From assembly GCF_014650675.1 (NCBI RefSeq), contig NZ_BMVK01000008.1, positions 124,001 through 188,000 of the forward strand: 64,000 nt of DNA, given 5' to 3'. Under the pieces are notes generated by a model. It was not told the origin of the DNA. It saw only the letters and a program-made list of their open reading frames with translations, and searched no databases. Below, piece after piece: positions 56,277 to 64,000 of this stretch (positions are counted from its first letter, which is position 1; each line of letters opens with the position of its first letter). Both the position numbers and the translations under genes were made by a program. The stretch is from Streptomyces anulatus. Its GTDB lineage: Bacteria; Actinomycetota; Actinomycetes; Streptomycetales; Streptomycetaceae.

Positions 56277-57548
56277 ATGACCGGACGGCGACGCCCCACC
56301 TTTCCCCGCCCCTTCCCGGGCGTCATCAGCGCGGCGGCGGCGGGGGCGGTGCTGCTGTCCGGCTGCGGTGTGCTCCCTGGGGCCTCGGGGGGGTCCAGGG
56401 AGCCCGTCACCGTGATGACCTGGGCGCCCGACCGGTCGGAGGACATCAACGCGGTGAAGATGGCCGGGGTGCCCGCGATGGCGCAGACGTACGCCCGCTG
56501 GGTCAACGACACCGGCGGCATCGACGGGCGCGAGCTGAAGGTGATCGTCTGCGACGAGTCCGACACCGCGCTCGGCGCCGAGCGGTGCGCGCGGGAGGCC
56601 GTCGAGAAGAAGGTGGCCGCCGTCGTCGGCTCGTACAGCCGCCACGGCCAGAGCTTCATGCCGGCGCTGGAGGCGGGCGGCGTCCCGTACATCGGCGGCT
56701 ACGGCGCCTCCACCGAGGAGTTCAGCAGCTATCTCTCGTACCCCGTCAACGGCGGCCAGCCGGCGCTGCTGGCCGGTCACGGACGGCAGTTGGGCCGCAG
56801 TTGCGAGCGGGTCTCGCTGGTGCGGCCCGACTCGATCGGCGGCGACGGCATGCCGCCGCTCCTGAACAACGGGCTGATGGCCGCCAACCGGCCCGCCTCC
56901 ACCGACATCCTGGCCCCGCTGGACGCCACGTCCTACGACGAGCAGGCCACGCAGGCGCTGGAGCGGTCGGACGGCGGCTGTGTGACGGCGGTGCTCGGCA
57001 CCCGTACGGAGACGTTCTTCGACTCCTTCCGCCGCCTGGAGCCGGACGGGGAGCAGGTCAGGATCTCCTCCGTGCTGGGCAGCGTCAGCCAGCCGCTCAT
57101 CGACCGCACGGGCGGCCCGAACAGCCCCTTCGAGGGGGCCTACGTCACCGGCTGGTACCCGGACGCGAGGAACGCGCGTTGGAAGGAGATGCGCGAGGTG
57201 ATCGGGAAGTACGCCTTCGGGGACAACCGCATCGACCCGGACGACACCGCCGTGCAGACGACGTGGATCGCGTACACGGCGCTGCGGGCGGCCGTCCGGG
57301 CGATCGATGACGAGGAGGTCACATCGGGCCGGGTCGTGGCCGCCCTCAACGGGGGCGTCGAGGTCGACACCGGCGGCCTGACCCCGACGCTCCGCTGGCG
57401 CTTCAAGGACCTGGTCGGCACGTTGAGCTACCCGCGCATCGTCAACACGAAGGTGACGTTCCAGGTGGTCCGCGAGGGCCGTCTCACCGCCCAGAAGAAG
57501 GGCTTCGTGGACGTCTCGGACGTCCTGACGGACGCCCCGCGCAGCTGA
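56277..57548 (+). CDS. ABC-type branched-chain amino-acid/amide-like substrate-binding lipoprotein
   Basis: 423 residues. A lipobox LLSGC near residues 26-30 gives a lipid-anchored extracellular protein. The body is a Peripla_BP_6 (LivJ/AmiC-like) fold: INAVKMAGVPAMAQTYARWVNDTGGIDGRELKVIVCDESD and CAREAVEKKVAAVVGSYS. No permease or ATPase gene is beside it, so it may be an orphan receptor or work with a distant transporter. GGAAGGG lies 9 bases before the ATG. Confidence 0.88.
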   Translation: MTGRRRPTFPRPFPGVISAAAAGAVLLSGCGVLPGASGGSREPVTVMTWAPDRSEDINAVKMAGVPAMAQTYARWVNDTGGIDGRELKVIVCDESDTALGAERCAREAVEKKVAAVVGSYSRHGQSFMPALEAGGVPYIGGYGASTEEFSSYLSYPVNGGQPALLAGHGRQLGRSCERVSLVRPDSIGGDGMPPLLNNGLMAANRPASTDILAPLDATSYDEQATQALERSDGGCVTAVLGTRTETFFDSFRRLEPDGEQVRISSVLGSVSQPLIDRTGGPNSPFEGAYVTGWYPDARNARWKEMREVIGKYAFGDNRIDPDDTAVQTTWIAYTALRAAVRAIDDEEVTSGRVVAALNGGVEVDTGGLTPTLRWRFKDLVGTLSYPRIVNTKVTFQVVREGRLTAQKKGFVDVSDVLTDAPRS

Positions 57549-57581
57549 GGCCTTTCGTTCGGGTCGGGCCGGGGCCGGGTC

Positions 57582-59231
57582 TCAGAGCTCGGTGAACCCG
57601 TGCTTGGTCAGGCCGTACTTCGCCGCGATCTCGTTCCAGAGCTTGGACGCCTCGCGCTTGGCCTGGGTGGCCACCCCGCTCTGCTGGTTGGCCTTGGCCG
57701 TCTCGCTCGTCGACCGGGCCTGGCCGCCCTTGCAGACGGACTTGTTCTTCTTGGCCTGCCGCGCCCAGGTCGCGTAGTGCTCGTCGGCCGCCGCCGAGGC
57801 CTTCCACGCCCGGTTCAGCGAGGCGGTCAGCTCCGCGTTCTGCGGGAGCTTGTCCACGGTCAGCGCTTCGAGCCGGGTCACCAGGTCGCGGCGCTGCTGG
57901 GCGGCGCCCTTGAGGTCGGTGTTCGCCCGGTCCAGTTCCTTGCAGGACTTGATCTTCTCGACCGCGCTGATCACCGCGGCCCGGCTGTTGTTGCTGTCGG
58001 CCAGCAGCTTGTCCAGCGCCTCGGCCTGCGGCTTCGCCGGGTCGGGCGCCGCCTTCGCGGTGGGCTCCGTGGCCGGTGAACTCTGCGCGGCGACCGGCTG
58101 CTTGTCGTCCTCGCCGGAATCGTCGCTACCGCTCAGCAGCGCGCCCGCGCCGAGTCCGATGACGGCGCATCCCACGACGACCGCCGCGATCAGCGGAACA
58201 TGCGCGGACCGCCGGCGCGGGGCGTCGCCGCTCTGCTGCGGGACCGGCCCGTCCTGCTCCGCACGGCCCTGGAAGCCCTGGAGACCGGACTGGTGGCCCC
58301 CGGGCGCCTGCGGCGGCAACTGGCCGCCCCGGGGCTGCTGCTGGGGCTGCTGGGGCTGCTGCTGGTACGGGGACGGGGGCTGCTGCTGGTACGGCGGCGG
58401 GGACTGCTGACCCGCGTCGAACTGCGGCATCTGCTGGGTGGCGCCCGACGGCTGCTCCGTACGGAACAGGTTGTCGAACTCCGCGGGCGGCTGCCGGTCC
58501 CCCGGCGCACCCGGCCTGATCCCGTACGGGGCCCCTCCGGGCACCGGGGGTATGAGCTGGGTCGCGTCGGCGTCCCCGCCGCCCTGCGGGGGCCCCACGG
58601 GGCCGGGGCCGCCCGGGACGGGCGCGATGTACTGCGTGGCGTCCGCGTCCCCGCCGGGCGCACCCTGACCGCTCTGGCCGCTCCGGCCGGCCGGTCCGGC
58701 CTCCGGCGGCAGCGGCTGTGCGTACGGCTGGGGCTGCGGCGGCTGGGACTGCGGCGGCTGCTGGTGTTGCTGCTGCTGGGGGTACTGCGGCTGGTACGCA
58801 CCGGGCTGCTGGGGCTGGTGCTGCGGCGGCTGTGGCGGCTGCTGGTAGGAGCCGGGCTGCTGCGGCTGCGGCTGGTAGGAGCCGGGCTGCTGCTGAGGCT
58901 GCTGGTACGCCCCGGGCTGCTGAGGCTGCTGGTACGCACCGGGCTGTTGGTACACGTCCGGGCCGGGCGACTGCTGCGCGGGCGGCAGGGGCTGCGCCGG
59001 CGGGTAGCCGTAGCCCCCCTGCGGCTGCTCCTGCGGTCCCGGCGGCCCCCACTGCTGACCCCACGGCTGACCGCCCGCGGGCACCGCCTGCTCGCCCTGC
59101 TGCCCGCCCTGCCCGGCCCCGGGCGCCCCGGGGGTCCAGGGGGCTCCGCCGTCGGCAGGCAGCACGACACCCTCGTGCGCGGGTCGTGCGGCGGGGAGCT
59201 CGTGCTCGCCGCCCTGTCCGCTCTGCGTCAC
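57582..59231 (-). CDS. Gln/Pro-rich single-span membrane protein
   Basis: 549 residues. Residues ~1-330 are low-complexity Gln/Pro/Gly/Tyr sequence with many short repeats (PGAYQQPQQ, PGSYQ units). One membrane helix follows at ~335-355 (HVPLIAAVVVGCAVIGLGAGALL). The C-terminal ~180 residues form a charged helical domain likely outside the cell, with two Cys (KSCKELD, SVCKGGQ) that could form a disulfide. It resembles conserved Streptomyces proteins of unknown function. Disordered Gln/Pro tails of this type often mediate assembly on the cytoplasmic face. Confidence 0.82.
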   Translation of the reverse strand: MTQSGQGGEHELPAARPAHEGVVLPADGGAPWTPGAPGAGQGGQQGEQAVPAGGQPWGQQWGPPGPQEQPQGGYGYPPAQPLPPAQQSPGPDVYQQPGAYQQPQQPGAYQQPQQQPGSYQPQPQQPGSYQQPPQPPQHQPQQPGAYQPQYPQQQQHQQPPQSQPPQPQPYAQPLPPEAGPAGRSGQSGQGAPGGDADATQYIAPVPGGPGPVGPPQGGGDADATQLIPPVPGGAPYGIRPGAPGDRQPPAEFDNLFRTEQPSGATQQMPQFDAGQQSPPPYQQQPPSPYQQQPQQPQQQPRGGQLPPQAPGGHQSGLQGFQGRAEQDGPVPQQSGDAPRRRSAHVPLIAAVVVGCAVIGLGAGALLSGSDDSGEDDKQPVAAQSSPATEPTAKAAPDPAKPQAEALDKLLADSNNSRAAVISAVEKIKSCKELDRANTDLKGAAQQRRDLVTRLEALTVDKLPQNAELTASLNRAWKASAAADEHYATWARQAKKNKSVCKGGQARSTSETAKANQQSGVATQAKREASKLWNEIAAKYGLTKHGFTEL

Positions 59232-59418
59232 CAGGACTCCTACGTGTGAACCTACGGAACCGTCGGCTCACGCTATCGGGTGGTCACCCGCCTCCGCCAA
59301 GCGCGTGGTGCCCCTCACGACCCCTTCACAGGGCCGGTAACATCCCGCCGCCCCGCGACGCTGTTAACGGCCGGACCGCCACGAACACGGCCCGGACCGC
59401 ATCGGCGACCACCTGTCC

Positions 59419-60801
59419 TCAGGCCGCCTGGAGCTCCAGCCGCTCCCCGAACTCCCGCACCGCGGGCTCCTCGCCGTAGGGCGTGAGCCGCTGCTGGAGA
59501 TCGTCGAGATATTCGGCTCCCCGGCTGGAGCGCACCGTCGACAGCAGCTCCATCGCCCGGGTGCCCGTCTGGCACGCCCGCTCCACCTCCCGCTGCTGCA
59601 CCTGGGCCGAGGCCAGCAGCACCAGCGCGATGCCCCGGCGCCGGGCCCGGGTCTCCGGCAGCGCGGCCAGCGCCTCCTTGGCCCGCTTGGCCGCCTGGTC
59701 CGGCTGCCCCAGGTCCCGGTGGCAGTGGGCCAGTTCGTCCGCGAGGTAGCCCGCGTCGAAATGCGCGATCCAGACCGGGTCGTCGCCGGACTCCGGGCCG
59801 GCCTGCTCCAGCGCGGCGACCGCCCGCCCCGCCACCGCGTGGCAGGTCCTGGCGTCCCCGAGCAGCGCGTGCCCCCGGGCCTCCGCCGCGTAGAACATCG
59901 CCTGGGCGCGGGGGGTGACCTGCCCCCGGGCCCCTTCCTGCGCGGCGCGGGCCAGTTGGGCGATCTCGCGGGGGTTGCCGAGCTGGGCGGCGAGATGGCT
60001 CATCGACGCGGCGAGCACATAGCCGCCGTACGCCCGGTCGCCCGCCGCCTGCGCGAGCCGCAGGGCCTGGATGTAGTAGCGCTGGGCGAGGCCGGGCTGG
60101 CCGGTGTCGACCGCCATGTAGCCGCCGAGCTCGGCGAGCCGGGCCACCGCGCCGAACAACTGCCGCCCCACCTGTTCGCGGTACGCCCCCGAAAGCAGCC
60201 CTGAGACCACACTGTTGAGGTAGTGCACGAGCACCGGCCGCACATGGCCGCTGCCGAAGCGGTGGTCGAGGTCGGTCAGCGCGGCGGTCATCGCCCGCAC
60301 CGCCTCGACGTCGGACATCCCGACCCGGGCTCCCGCCGTCCGCTCGACGTGCGCGTCCGGGCCCGAGATCAGCCAGTCCCGGCTGGGCTCGACCAGCGCG
60401 GACGCGGCGACCGCCGACCCGGTGAGCAGGTCGCGGCGGCCCACGTCGCTGCGCCACAGCTCGCAGACCTGCTCGACGGCCCCGGCGACGGTCGGCGCGT
60501 ACTGGAGGCCGACGCCGGAGGCCAGGTTCTTGCCGTTGGCCATGCCGATCTCGTCGATCGTGACCGTACGGCCGAGCTTGCGGCCGAGCGCCTCGGCGAT
60601 GATCCCCGGGGCCCGGCCCCGGGGCTGCTGTCCCCGCAGCCAACGGGCCACGGAGGTCTTGTCGTAGCGCAGATCGAGACCCCGCTCGGCCCCGACCATG
60701 TTCACGCGGCGTGCGAGGCCCGCGTTGGAACAGGCGGCTTCCTGGATGAGCGTCTGGAGCCGTTCGTTGGGCTGGCGGGCTACGAGAGGCCTTGCAGCCA
60801 T
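59419..60801 (-). CDS. nsdA: NsdA-like negative regulator of differentiation and antibiotic production
   Basis: 460 residues beginning MAARPLVARQPNERLQTLIQEA. The segments CSNAGLARRVNMVGAERGLDLRYDKTSVARWLRGQQPRG and IDEIGMANGKNLASGVGLQ correspond closely, as I recall it, to NsdA of Streptomyces coelicolor, a regulator whose loss increases sporulation and antibiotic output. The N-terminus is XRE-like; the C-terminal two thirds are TPR-like helical repeats. AGGGGGAC precedes the ATG. The inverted repeat at 60830 is 29 bases upstream. The symbol is assigned by recognition, without a search. Confidence 0.85.
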   Translation of the reverse strand: MAARPLVARQPNERLQTLIQEAACSNAGLARRVNMVGAERGLDLRYDKTSVARWLRGQQPRGRAPGIIAEALGRKLGRTVTIDEIGMANGKNLASGVGLQYAPTVAGAVEQVCELWRSDVGRRDLLTGSAVAASALVEPSRDWLISGPDAHVERTAGARVGMSDVEAVRAMTAALTDLDHRFGSGHVRPVLVHYLNSVVSGLLSGAYREQVGRQLFGAVARLAELGGYMAVDTGQPGLAQRYYIQALRLAQAAGDRAYGGYVLAASMSHLAAQLGNPREIAQLARAAQEGARGQVTPRAQAMFYAAEARGHALLGDARTCHAVAGRAVAALEQAGPESGDDPVWIAHFDAGYLADELAHCHRDLGQPDQAAKRAKEALAALPETRARRRGIALVLLASAQVQQREVERACQTGTRAMELLSTVRSSRGAEYLDDLQQRLTPYGEEPAVREFGERLELQAA

Positions 60802-60829
60802 ATGTCCCCCTGAAACATCGGTTATGTGC

Positions 60830-60852
60830 AGTGATCGGTGGAAGGGATCACT
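60830..60852. promoter_or_regulatory. inverted repeat AGTGATC-N9-GATCACT upstream of nsdA
   Basis: Perfect 7-bp arms, 29 bases before the nsdA start, in the 299-base divergent region 60802-61100. It could be an operator for nsdA (possibly self) or a leader hairpin. The rest of the region shows no gene. Confidence 0.5.
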
Positions 60853-61100
60853 GCCCGTCACATACACAAGAAATGCGCATATTCCATCGGCATTCGGTAC
60901 GGGCATGGCGCGTTGCACCGTCACGGAGGTCCGGGAGCGGCCCTGGGCGGCGGTCCTGGAGGTGGTTACCCGCCCTTCGGTGCGACGCCTCACGCGCGCC
61001 CCCGCTCGTGCACCGATGCGCCCCGCGTGCAGGATCGATGCGCCGGGCCCCGGTTCAGGGGAGGCCGTAACCCCAGGTGACGGCGGGAGTTGTGCTGGGC

Positions 61101-61778
61101 GTGGAAGAGCCCATCGGAGTCACGGAAGCCGCACAGGTCCCTCAGCAGCGGGGCGAGCACCTGCTCGACGCCGCCGTGCGATATGCGGAAGAGCGTCATT
61201 GGGACGTGTTCCCCGGCACCTGGCTGGAGGCGGTGGGCGGCGGGGAGCGGTGTTCGTGCGGCGACGCCGGCTGCGCCCTGCCCGGGGCGCACGCGGACCG
61301 GCCCGACTGGGCGGGCCAGGCGACCGGCAGCGGGGCCGCCGCCCGGCGCATGTGGACCAGGCAGCCCCGTGCCTCGGTGCTGCTGCCGACCGGCCGGACC
61401 TTCGACGCGCTGGAGGTCCCGGAGTCCGCGGGGTTCCTGGCGCTGGCCCGGATGGAGCGGATGGACCTGACGCTGGGCCCGGTCACCTGCACGCCCGACC
61501 GCCGGATGCTGTTCTTCGTGCTGCCGGGCGCCGCCGCCAAGGCTTCCGAGCTGGTGCGCGGGCTCGGCTGGAACGCCGAGGCGATCGACCTGACCGGCCG
61601 CGGCGAGGGTCACTACGTCGCCGCCCCGCCCACCCGCGTCGGCGCCCGTGGGGCCGTGCAGTGGGCCCGGAAGCCCACCCATGCCAACCGGTGGCTGCCC
61701 GATGTGGACGAGCTGATCAGCCCGCTGGCGTACGCCTGCGCACGGGAGGCGGCCGACGCCCGTACCCGCGTTTCGTAG
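61101..61778 (+). CDS. bifunctional primase/polymerase (Prim-Pol)-like domain protein
   Basis: 225 residues from the GTG at 61101 (a GGGAG site lies 11 bases upstream; GTGs at 61077 and 61092 are alternatives). The protein has YAEERHWDVFPGTWLEA, a CSCGDAGCALPGAHADRPDW Cys cluster, ILLPTGRTFDALEVPE-like sequence, and YVAAPPTRVGARGAVQW. These match the N-terminal domain of phage-type bifunctional DNA primase/polymerase as kept in a widespread Streptomyces protein. Key acidic polymerase residues are not evident, so it may have a regulatory role. It diverges from nsdA across a shared intergenic region. Confidence 0.75.
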   Translation: MEEPIGVTEAAQVPQQRGEHLLDAAVRYAEERHWDVFPGTWLEAVGGGERCSCGDAGCALPGAHADRPDWAGQATGSGAAARRMWTRQPRASVLLPTGRTFDALEVPESAGFLALARMERMDLTLGPVTCTPDRRMLFFVLPGAAAKASELVRGLGWNAEAIDLTGRGEGHYVAAPPTRVGARGAVQWARKPTHANRWLPDVDELISPLAYACAREAADARTRVS

Positions 61779-61862
61779 AGCGCCCGGACGGTTGTCCCCC
61801 CGGCTCCGGTCAGGCCTTTCGTAGGGTGGTCCCCATCTATGGGGATATCGAAAGGCTGTGCC

Positions 61863-62702
61863 ATGCCGGACCGGGCAGATGCACGTACGAAGACAGGCGT
61901 GGAGACGGACGCGGCGGCGGGCGGTGCGCGGGAGGCGCGGCCCGCCGTCCGCGTACAGGGGCTGTGGAAGCGGTTCGGGGATCAGGTCGCCGTCGCGGGG
62001 ATCGATCTGGAGCTGCCCGCGGGGAAGTTCGTCGGCCTGGTGGGGCCCAACGGGGCGGGCAAGACGACGACGCTCTCGATGGTCACCGGGCTGCTGCGGC
62101 CCGACATGGGGAAGATCGAGGTCGCGGGCCACGACGTGTGGACGGATCCGGTCGAGGTGAAGTCCCGGATCGGGGTGCTGCCGGAGGGGCTGCGGCTGTT
62201 CGAGCGGCTCTCGGGGCGTGAACTGCTCGCCTACAACGGGCGGTTGCGCGGCCTGCCGGGGGACGAGGTGGACAAGCGGGCCACCCAGTTGCTGGACGTG
62301 CTGGATCTCGCGGGCTCGCAGCACAAGCTGGTCGTGGACTACTCGACCGGTATGCGGAAGAAGATCGGGCTCGCGGCGGCCCTGCTCCACAACCCCGAAG
62401 TGCTCTTCCTGGACGAACCGTTCGAGGGCGTCGACCCGGTCTCGGCGCAGACCATCCGGGGGGTGCTGGAGCGCTACACCCGGTCCGGGGCGACCGTGGT
62501 CTTCTCCAGTCATGTGATGGAGCTGGTCGAGTCGTTGTGCGACTGGGTCGCGGTGATGGCGGCGGGCCGGATCAAGGCGCAGGGCACGCTGGCCGAGGTG
62601 CGCGGCGACGCCCCCTCGTTGCAGAACGCCTTCCTCGAACTGGTCGGCGCGGGCGGCCGGGACGCCGGCGACTCCCTCGACTGGCTGGGCGGCTCCCGAT
62701 GA
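61863..62702 (+). CDS. ABC transporter ATP-binding protein
   Basis: 279 residues. Walker A GPNGAGKTTT is at ~residues 60-70, the Q-loop/PEGLRLFERLSGREL follows, the signature is YSTGMRKKIGLAAALL, and Walker B is VLFLDEPFEGVDP, then the His switch SSHVMEL. The architecture is that of DrrA/antibiotic-export or natural-product ABC ATPases. It overlaps the permease gene (ATGA), and the two would form one exporter with homodimeric subunits. The ATG at 61863 is chosen over 61839 because a GAAAGG-type site precedes it. The Prim-Pol-like gene lies 84 bases upstream. Confidence 0.9.
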   Translation: MPDRADARTKTGVETDAAAGGAREARPAVRVQGLWKRFGDQVAVAGIDLELPAGKFVGLVGPNGAGKTTTLSMVTGLLRPDMGKIEVAGHDVWTDPVEVKSRIGVLPEGLRLFERLSGRELLAYNGRLRGLPGDEVDKRATQLLDVLDLAGSQHKLVVDYSTGMRKKIGLAAALLHNPEVLFLDEPFEGVDPVSAQTIRGVLERYTRSGATVVFSSHVMELVESLCDWVAVMAAGRIKAQGTLAEVRGDAPSLQNAFLELVGAGGRDAGDSLDWLGGSR

Positions 62703-64000
62703 GCGTGCTGGACGCCCCGGTCACCTCGGCCGCCCCGGCGGCGCCGACGACGGGGCTGACCCCGATCTTCGTCTCGCTGAAGCTGACGCTGCTGCGCAAC
62801 GGGCTGCGGCAGTCCTCCGGGCGCAGGGCGGTGTTCGTCGTCTCCCTGGTCTTCACCCTGCTGCTCGCCGCGGCCCAGGTGCTCGGCCTGGTCCTGCTGC
62901 GCGGCAACGAGCACGCCGGCACCGTCGTGGTGCTGCTGACGGGTGTCGTGGCGCTCGGCTGGGCGGTGCTGCCGCTGTTCTTCCCCAGTGGTGACGACAC
63001 CCTCGACCCGACCCGGCTGGTGATGCTTCCGCTGCGGCCCGAGCCGCTGATCCGGGCCCTGCTGGTGTCCTCGATGATCGGCATCGGCCCGCTGTTCACC
63101 CTGTGTCTCGTGGTCGGTTCGGTCCTCGCGCTGGCGCACGGGGCGGCGGGGATCGTGTTCGCGGTGCTCGCGGTCCCGCTGACGATGCTGCTCTGCGTGG
63201 CCCTGTCCCGGGCGGTGACCACGGCCAACGTCCGGCTGCTGAACTCCCGTAAGGGCCGCGACCTCGCGGTGCTCAGCGGGCTGGTCATCGCGGTGGGCAT
63301 CCAGTTCGTCAACTTCGGTGCCCAGCGGCTCGGTCAGGCGGGCGGGCTCTCCACGCTGGACCCGGCGGCGGACGTGGTGCGCTGGCTGCCCGGCGCCTCC
63401 GCCGTGGCGTCGGTGGACGCGGCCTCGGACGGTTCGTACGGGGTCGCCGTCGCCCAGCTGCTGATCACGGTGGCGGCCCTGGCGGCGCTGATGTGGATGT
63501 GGCAGCGGAGCATGGTGAGGCTGATGACCTCGCCGGACGGTTCGACCCTGGCGGCGGCCGAGCCGGCCCGTGAGGAGTCCGGCCGGGGCCGTCTGTCGGC
63601 GCTGCTGCCGGAGGGCCGCACCGCGACGGTGATGCAGCGCAGCCTGCGGTACGTGGCCCGGGACCCGAAGACCAAGGCGGCCTGGGTGACGGCGCTCGCG
63701 GTCGGGGCGATCGTGCCGCTGCTCAACGCGGTCCAGGGCACCGGCTCGGTCTACTTCGCGTGCTTCGCCGCCGGGATGCTCGGCATGCAGATGTACAACC
63801 AGTTCGGCCAGGACACCTCGGCGTTCTGGATGGTGGCGCTGACGATCTCCTCGCCCCGGGACGCGTACGTCGAACTGCGGGCGCGGGCGTTCGTCCTGCT
63901 GCTGCTCACCCTGCCGTTCACGCTGATCGTCTGTGCGGTGACGGCGGCGGTGATCGGCGACTGGCAGGCGCTGCCGGGGGCGCTCGGCCTGTCGTTCGCA
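62699..64000 (+). CDS. ABC transporter permease (runs off the window)
   Basis: At least 434 residues, open to the right edge, so the C-terminus is missing. A cytoplasmic N-terminal ~35 residues precede about eight hydrophobic helices seen so far (AVFVVSLVFTLLLAAAQVLGLVLL onward), with a soluble insertion near PDGSTLAAAEPAREESGRGR. It is coupled by ATGA overlap to the ATP-binding gene. It is the membrane part of an ABC-2-like exporter; the substrate cannot be inferred. Confidence 0.85.
   Translation, partial: MSVLDAPVTSAAPAAPTTGLTPIFVSLKLTLLRNGLRQSSGRRAVFVVSLVFTLLLAAAQVLGLVLLRGNEHAGTVVVLLTGVVALGWAVLPLFFPSGDDTLDPTRLVMLPLRPEPLIRALLVSSMIGIGPLFTLCLVVGSVLALAHGAAGIVFAVLAVPLTMLLCVALSRAVTTANVRLLNSRKGRDLAVLSGLVIAVGIQFVNFGAQRLGQAGGLSTLDPAADVVRWLPGASAVASVDAASDGSYGVAVAQLLITVAALAALMWMWQRSMVRLMTSPDGSTLAAAEPAREESGRGRLSALLPEGRTATVMQRSLRYVARDPKTKAAWVTALAVGAIVPLLNAVQGTGSVYFACFAAGMLGMQMYNQFGQDTSAFWMVALTISSPRDAYVELRARAFVLLLLTLPFTLIVCAVTAAVIGDWQALPGALGLSFA

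Noticed and set aside
1..64000. CRISPR array or modular PKS/NRPS genes
   Set aside because: No regularly spaced direct repeats were seen, and no multidomain synthases; carrier and synthase domains are all on small proteins.

Overview
The window is high-GC actinobacterial DNA. Codons are strongly biased to G or C in the third position, GTG starts are common, and genes are packed with ATGA/GTGA overlaps. The NsdA-like regulator, PhoX, initiator tRNA and Prim-Pol/ABC block point to Streptomyces. There is no integrase, transposase or CRISPR array.

Bases 1-27.8 kb hold a biosynthetic gene cluster whose left edge lies outside the window. It opens with a small exported-peptide gene (120-290) beside an XRE/TPR regulator (412-1665) and a type II thioesterase. 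A rightward operon (4503-10328) encodes a GDP-mannose 3,5-epimerase-like enzyme, a HAD phosphatase, a GT75-like protein, a ketoreductase, an acyltransferase and a GT1 glycosyltransferase. A leftward eight-gene operon (18323-10393) encodes a GriI/GriH-like pair for 3-amino-4-hydroxybenzoate, a free ACP, a BtrH-like acyltransferase, a class III aminotransferase, an ACP-ketosynthase fusion with Ser in place of the catalytic Cys, a half-length KS-like protein and an AMP-forming ligase. A second rightward operon (22351-27775) encodes a P-loop kinase, two tandem glycosyltransferase-like paralogues, a carbamoyltransferase and a PIG-L deacetylase. Single genes (nucleotidyltransferase, EEP-family hydrolase, Gfo/Idh/MocA, MaoC-like, PhoX) sit between. 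The inferred product is an acylated, carbamoylated glycoside carrying a 3,4-AHBA-type acid. I cannot match it to a known compound.

A 20-bp inverted repeat (GGTGGC-N8-GCCACC and variants) lies before at least four transcription units of the cluster, with a fifth variant before the 4503 operon. It is the best candidate operator for a pathway regulator, possibly the peptide-linked XRE/TPR protein. The cluster ends at a bidirectional terminator (27768-27794), followed by an NmrA-like gene and an initiator tRNA gene with a perfect 24-bp-arm hairpin after it.

Bases 29-51.4 kb hold a CoA-ester catabolic region. It has NDP-forming and AMP-forming acyl-CoA ligases, an enoyl-CoA hydratase, three acyl-CoA dehydrogenases (two as an apparent alpha/beta pair), an alcohol dehydrogenase, SDR, a cyclase-family hydrolase, an amidohydrolase and a flavin reductase. 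Transporters, a GlxA-type regulator and a TetR regulator are interspersed. Six copies of a 15-bp palindrome (CTGAC-N5-GTCAG) lie before four promoters here and suggest one regulon.

Bases 51.4-64 kb look like core chromosome: an EF-hand protein, STAS antagonist, ECF sigma factor coupled to a zinc-finger/MDMPI protein, PurU, an orphan substrate-binding lipoprotein, a Q/P-rich membrane protein, an NsdA-like regulator, a Prim-Pol-like protein and an ABC exporter that runs off the right edge.
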